Made by a program: the position numbers and the translations under genes
Notes under the pieces: generated by a model
What the model was told of the DNA's origin: nothing
The model's database searches: none
The model's input: only the letters and a program-made list of their open reading frames with translations
Assembly: GCA_009777515.1 (NCBI GenBank)
Contig: WRLR01000004.1
Location: 1 to 64,000 of the forward strand
DNA from: Oscillospiraceae bacterium
Lineage (GTDB): Bacteria > Bacillota > Clostridia > WRLR01
DNA length: 64,000 nucleotides
Direction: 5' to 3'
In this document: piece by piece, positions 63,901 to 64,000 of the stretch
Layout of the letters: each line of letters starts with the position of its first letter
Position numbering within the stretch: the stretch's first letter is position 1

Positions 63901-64000
63901 CGTGACGCGCGCGGAGGTCGCCACAGTATTTTTCAGGCTCTTGACGGACGACTTCCGGGGTGATTACTGGACGCGCGACAACCCGTACTCCGACGTACAA
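60902..64000 (+). CDS. Large secreted surface protein, truncated at window end, with MucBP-like modules, Pro/Thr linker and SLH domain
   Basis: Signal peptide MKSKSNVAKRLLAVVLAALMVAGALP; VHFVDEAGNPIADAPN; PTPTPTPAPTPTPTED linker then HVAYIIGYPEGDVRPGLNVTRAEVATVFFRLL (SLH). Absent from the ORF track because no stop is reached. Confidence 0.85.
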   Translation, partial: MKSKSNVAKRLLAVVLAALMVAGALPNPGATGVGSLLAPLTANADGGPVGDVIFNEPYAPALPPVSSLSDIQWSIVDHPGHDIAYTEAQSQAHNGAATLDHVVMQNDDIAFYGYAYPAYVDSVFTDLYEVNGISFVLRPVIMNFHTFSEAGFLFNGEFNYVGSRMYYTGYAVVLKCGNVAGMLENSPAAANTASLCLYYIDNEEWIPGNFRPGNVATTRTLVSVLKTGINNLDPTPYRLSLEVDNATRAFQLYLDGAFRADVPAADVEGGAAGPTGFGFYTGYYSHACSILTRIRFENTLFDIEVEEKETGASVLFVDALSGAEIRAPEIVDDGLSGQRYKVVQPRFINATEPGFHYVLSNNSRGVDIENDMLLTYHSSPLRNVTTLYYTMQYEGDVTDLFEKKARVNGGNWDNGEVSNPVLVINGDEIEYEITVYSQPGGQSGYGEVRDTIPNGLEIDKTSITGTESAAPIPGSIAWRLEDSDRTIVWTIPVDMYPVSVSVKVEVDNTINEQTMFENFAMVMIASGFMETNITYHEFTNIKIIEEYYFYDEVTDLPTSDKMPYPDLETYIRFGSIYTVQGLPEAQARMYIFKGYSYFEPGSQWSFIPAESLDEIPEIPDEEMIYTSIQLYYMPVYVTVHFVDEAGNPIADAPNGPSVQEMVLPYADYFIKMSYFDSFATSSNQIWTYYDFELVSPPQVGSGRTLGAEPVYPSGSAPIFDGDIMDSSKHIILYFTLKQAVRVHYRELNNPGNVLHNTGTYFFDSIFDPSVTLRSPGGDALRDDIDLTAAFGKVYEYTDVYTVDGGLEQAGFPGVQGAPSEITLYFRTSYLLTEKFHKDEDSDEEEDLKLLADAVQEIFGGGSFTGDPPAFIIVGTQKWNYIGYKVDNGSNPLNTGIPSIGRLTGDAVIIYIFELDPDPYEETTTTPTPPPGGTPGGSPGGSPGGTPATPAPTPTPTPTPAPTPTPTEDIGTDRVPLSPFITDHVAYIIGYPEGDVRPGLNVTRAEVATVFFRLLTDDFRGDYWTRDNPYSDVQ

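Overview
A 64-kb, GC-rich bacterial chromosomal window, most likely from an uncultured clostridial Bacillota. Content runs as follows. (1) 3' end of a CoA-transferase, a DUF2238-like membrane protein, a two-component pair and ftsH. (2) hisD-hisC-hisB (minus strand) behind a candidate leaderless promoter and His-codon leader peptide/attenuator, then two tandem giant alpha-2-macroglobulin (A2M)-like proteins without a thioester motif, then hisA and a HisJ-type PHP phosphatase on the plus strand. (3) Sugar metabolism genes (epimerase, Gfo/Idh/MocA, GH51), tRNA-Arg, a hybrid kinase and a YesL/DUF624-like membrane protein. (4) A type IV pilus/T2SS-like set (PilB, PilT, PilC, three prepilin-like proteins). 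(5) Nitrilase-type hydrolase, nitroreductase, Zn-alcohol dehydrogenase, a P-loop/Asp23 protein, ECF S component, RelA/SpoT-domain alarmone synthetase, murI, DUF1934 and two SLH proteins. (6) TIGR03915/TIGR03916 pair, CobW GTPase, MtaA/UroD-like methyltransferase, CCA transferase, a second two-component pair, an AT-richer AAA/DUF4143 ATPase, tRNA-Thr and a truncated SLH-type surface protein. The most notable observations are the ribosome-mediated his attenuator candidate, a 122-bp ~95% identical inverted dispersed repeat (21755-21876 / 59077-59198), a candidate structured sRNA near 38.1-38.4 kb, prepilins with very long leaders, MITE/REP-like palindromes, and a recurrent pattern of repeat-derived low-complexity segments inserted in-frame into otherwise conserved proteins. 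All calls are from reading the sequence and supplied ORFs; no searches were run.
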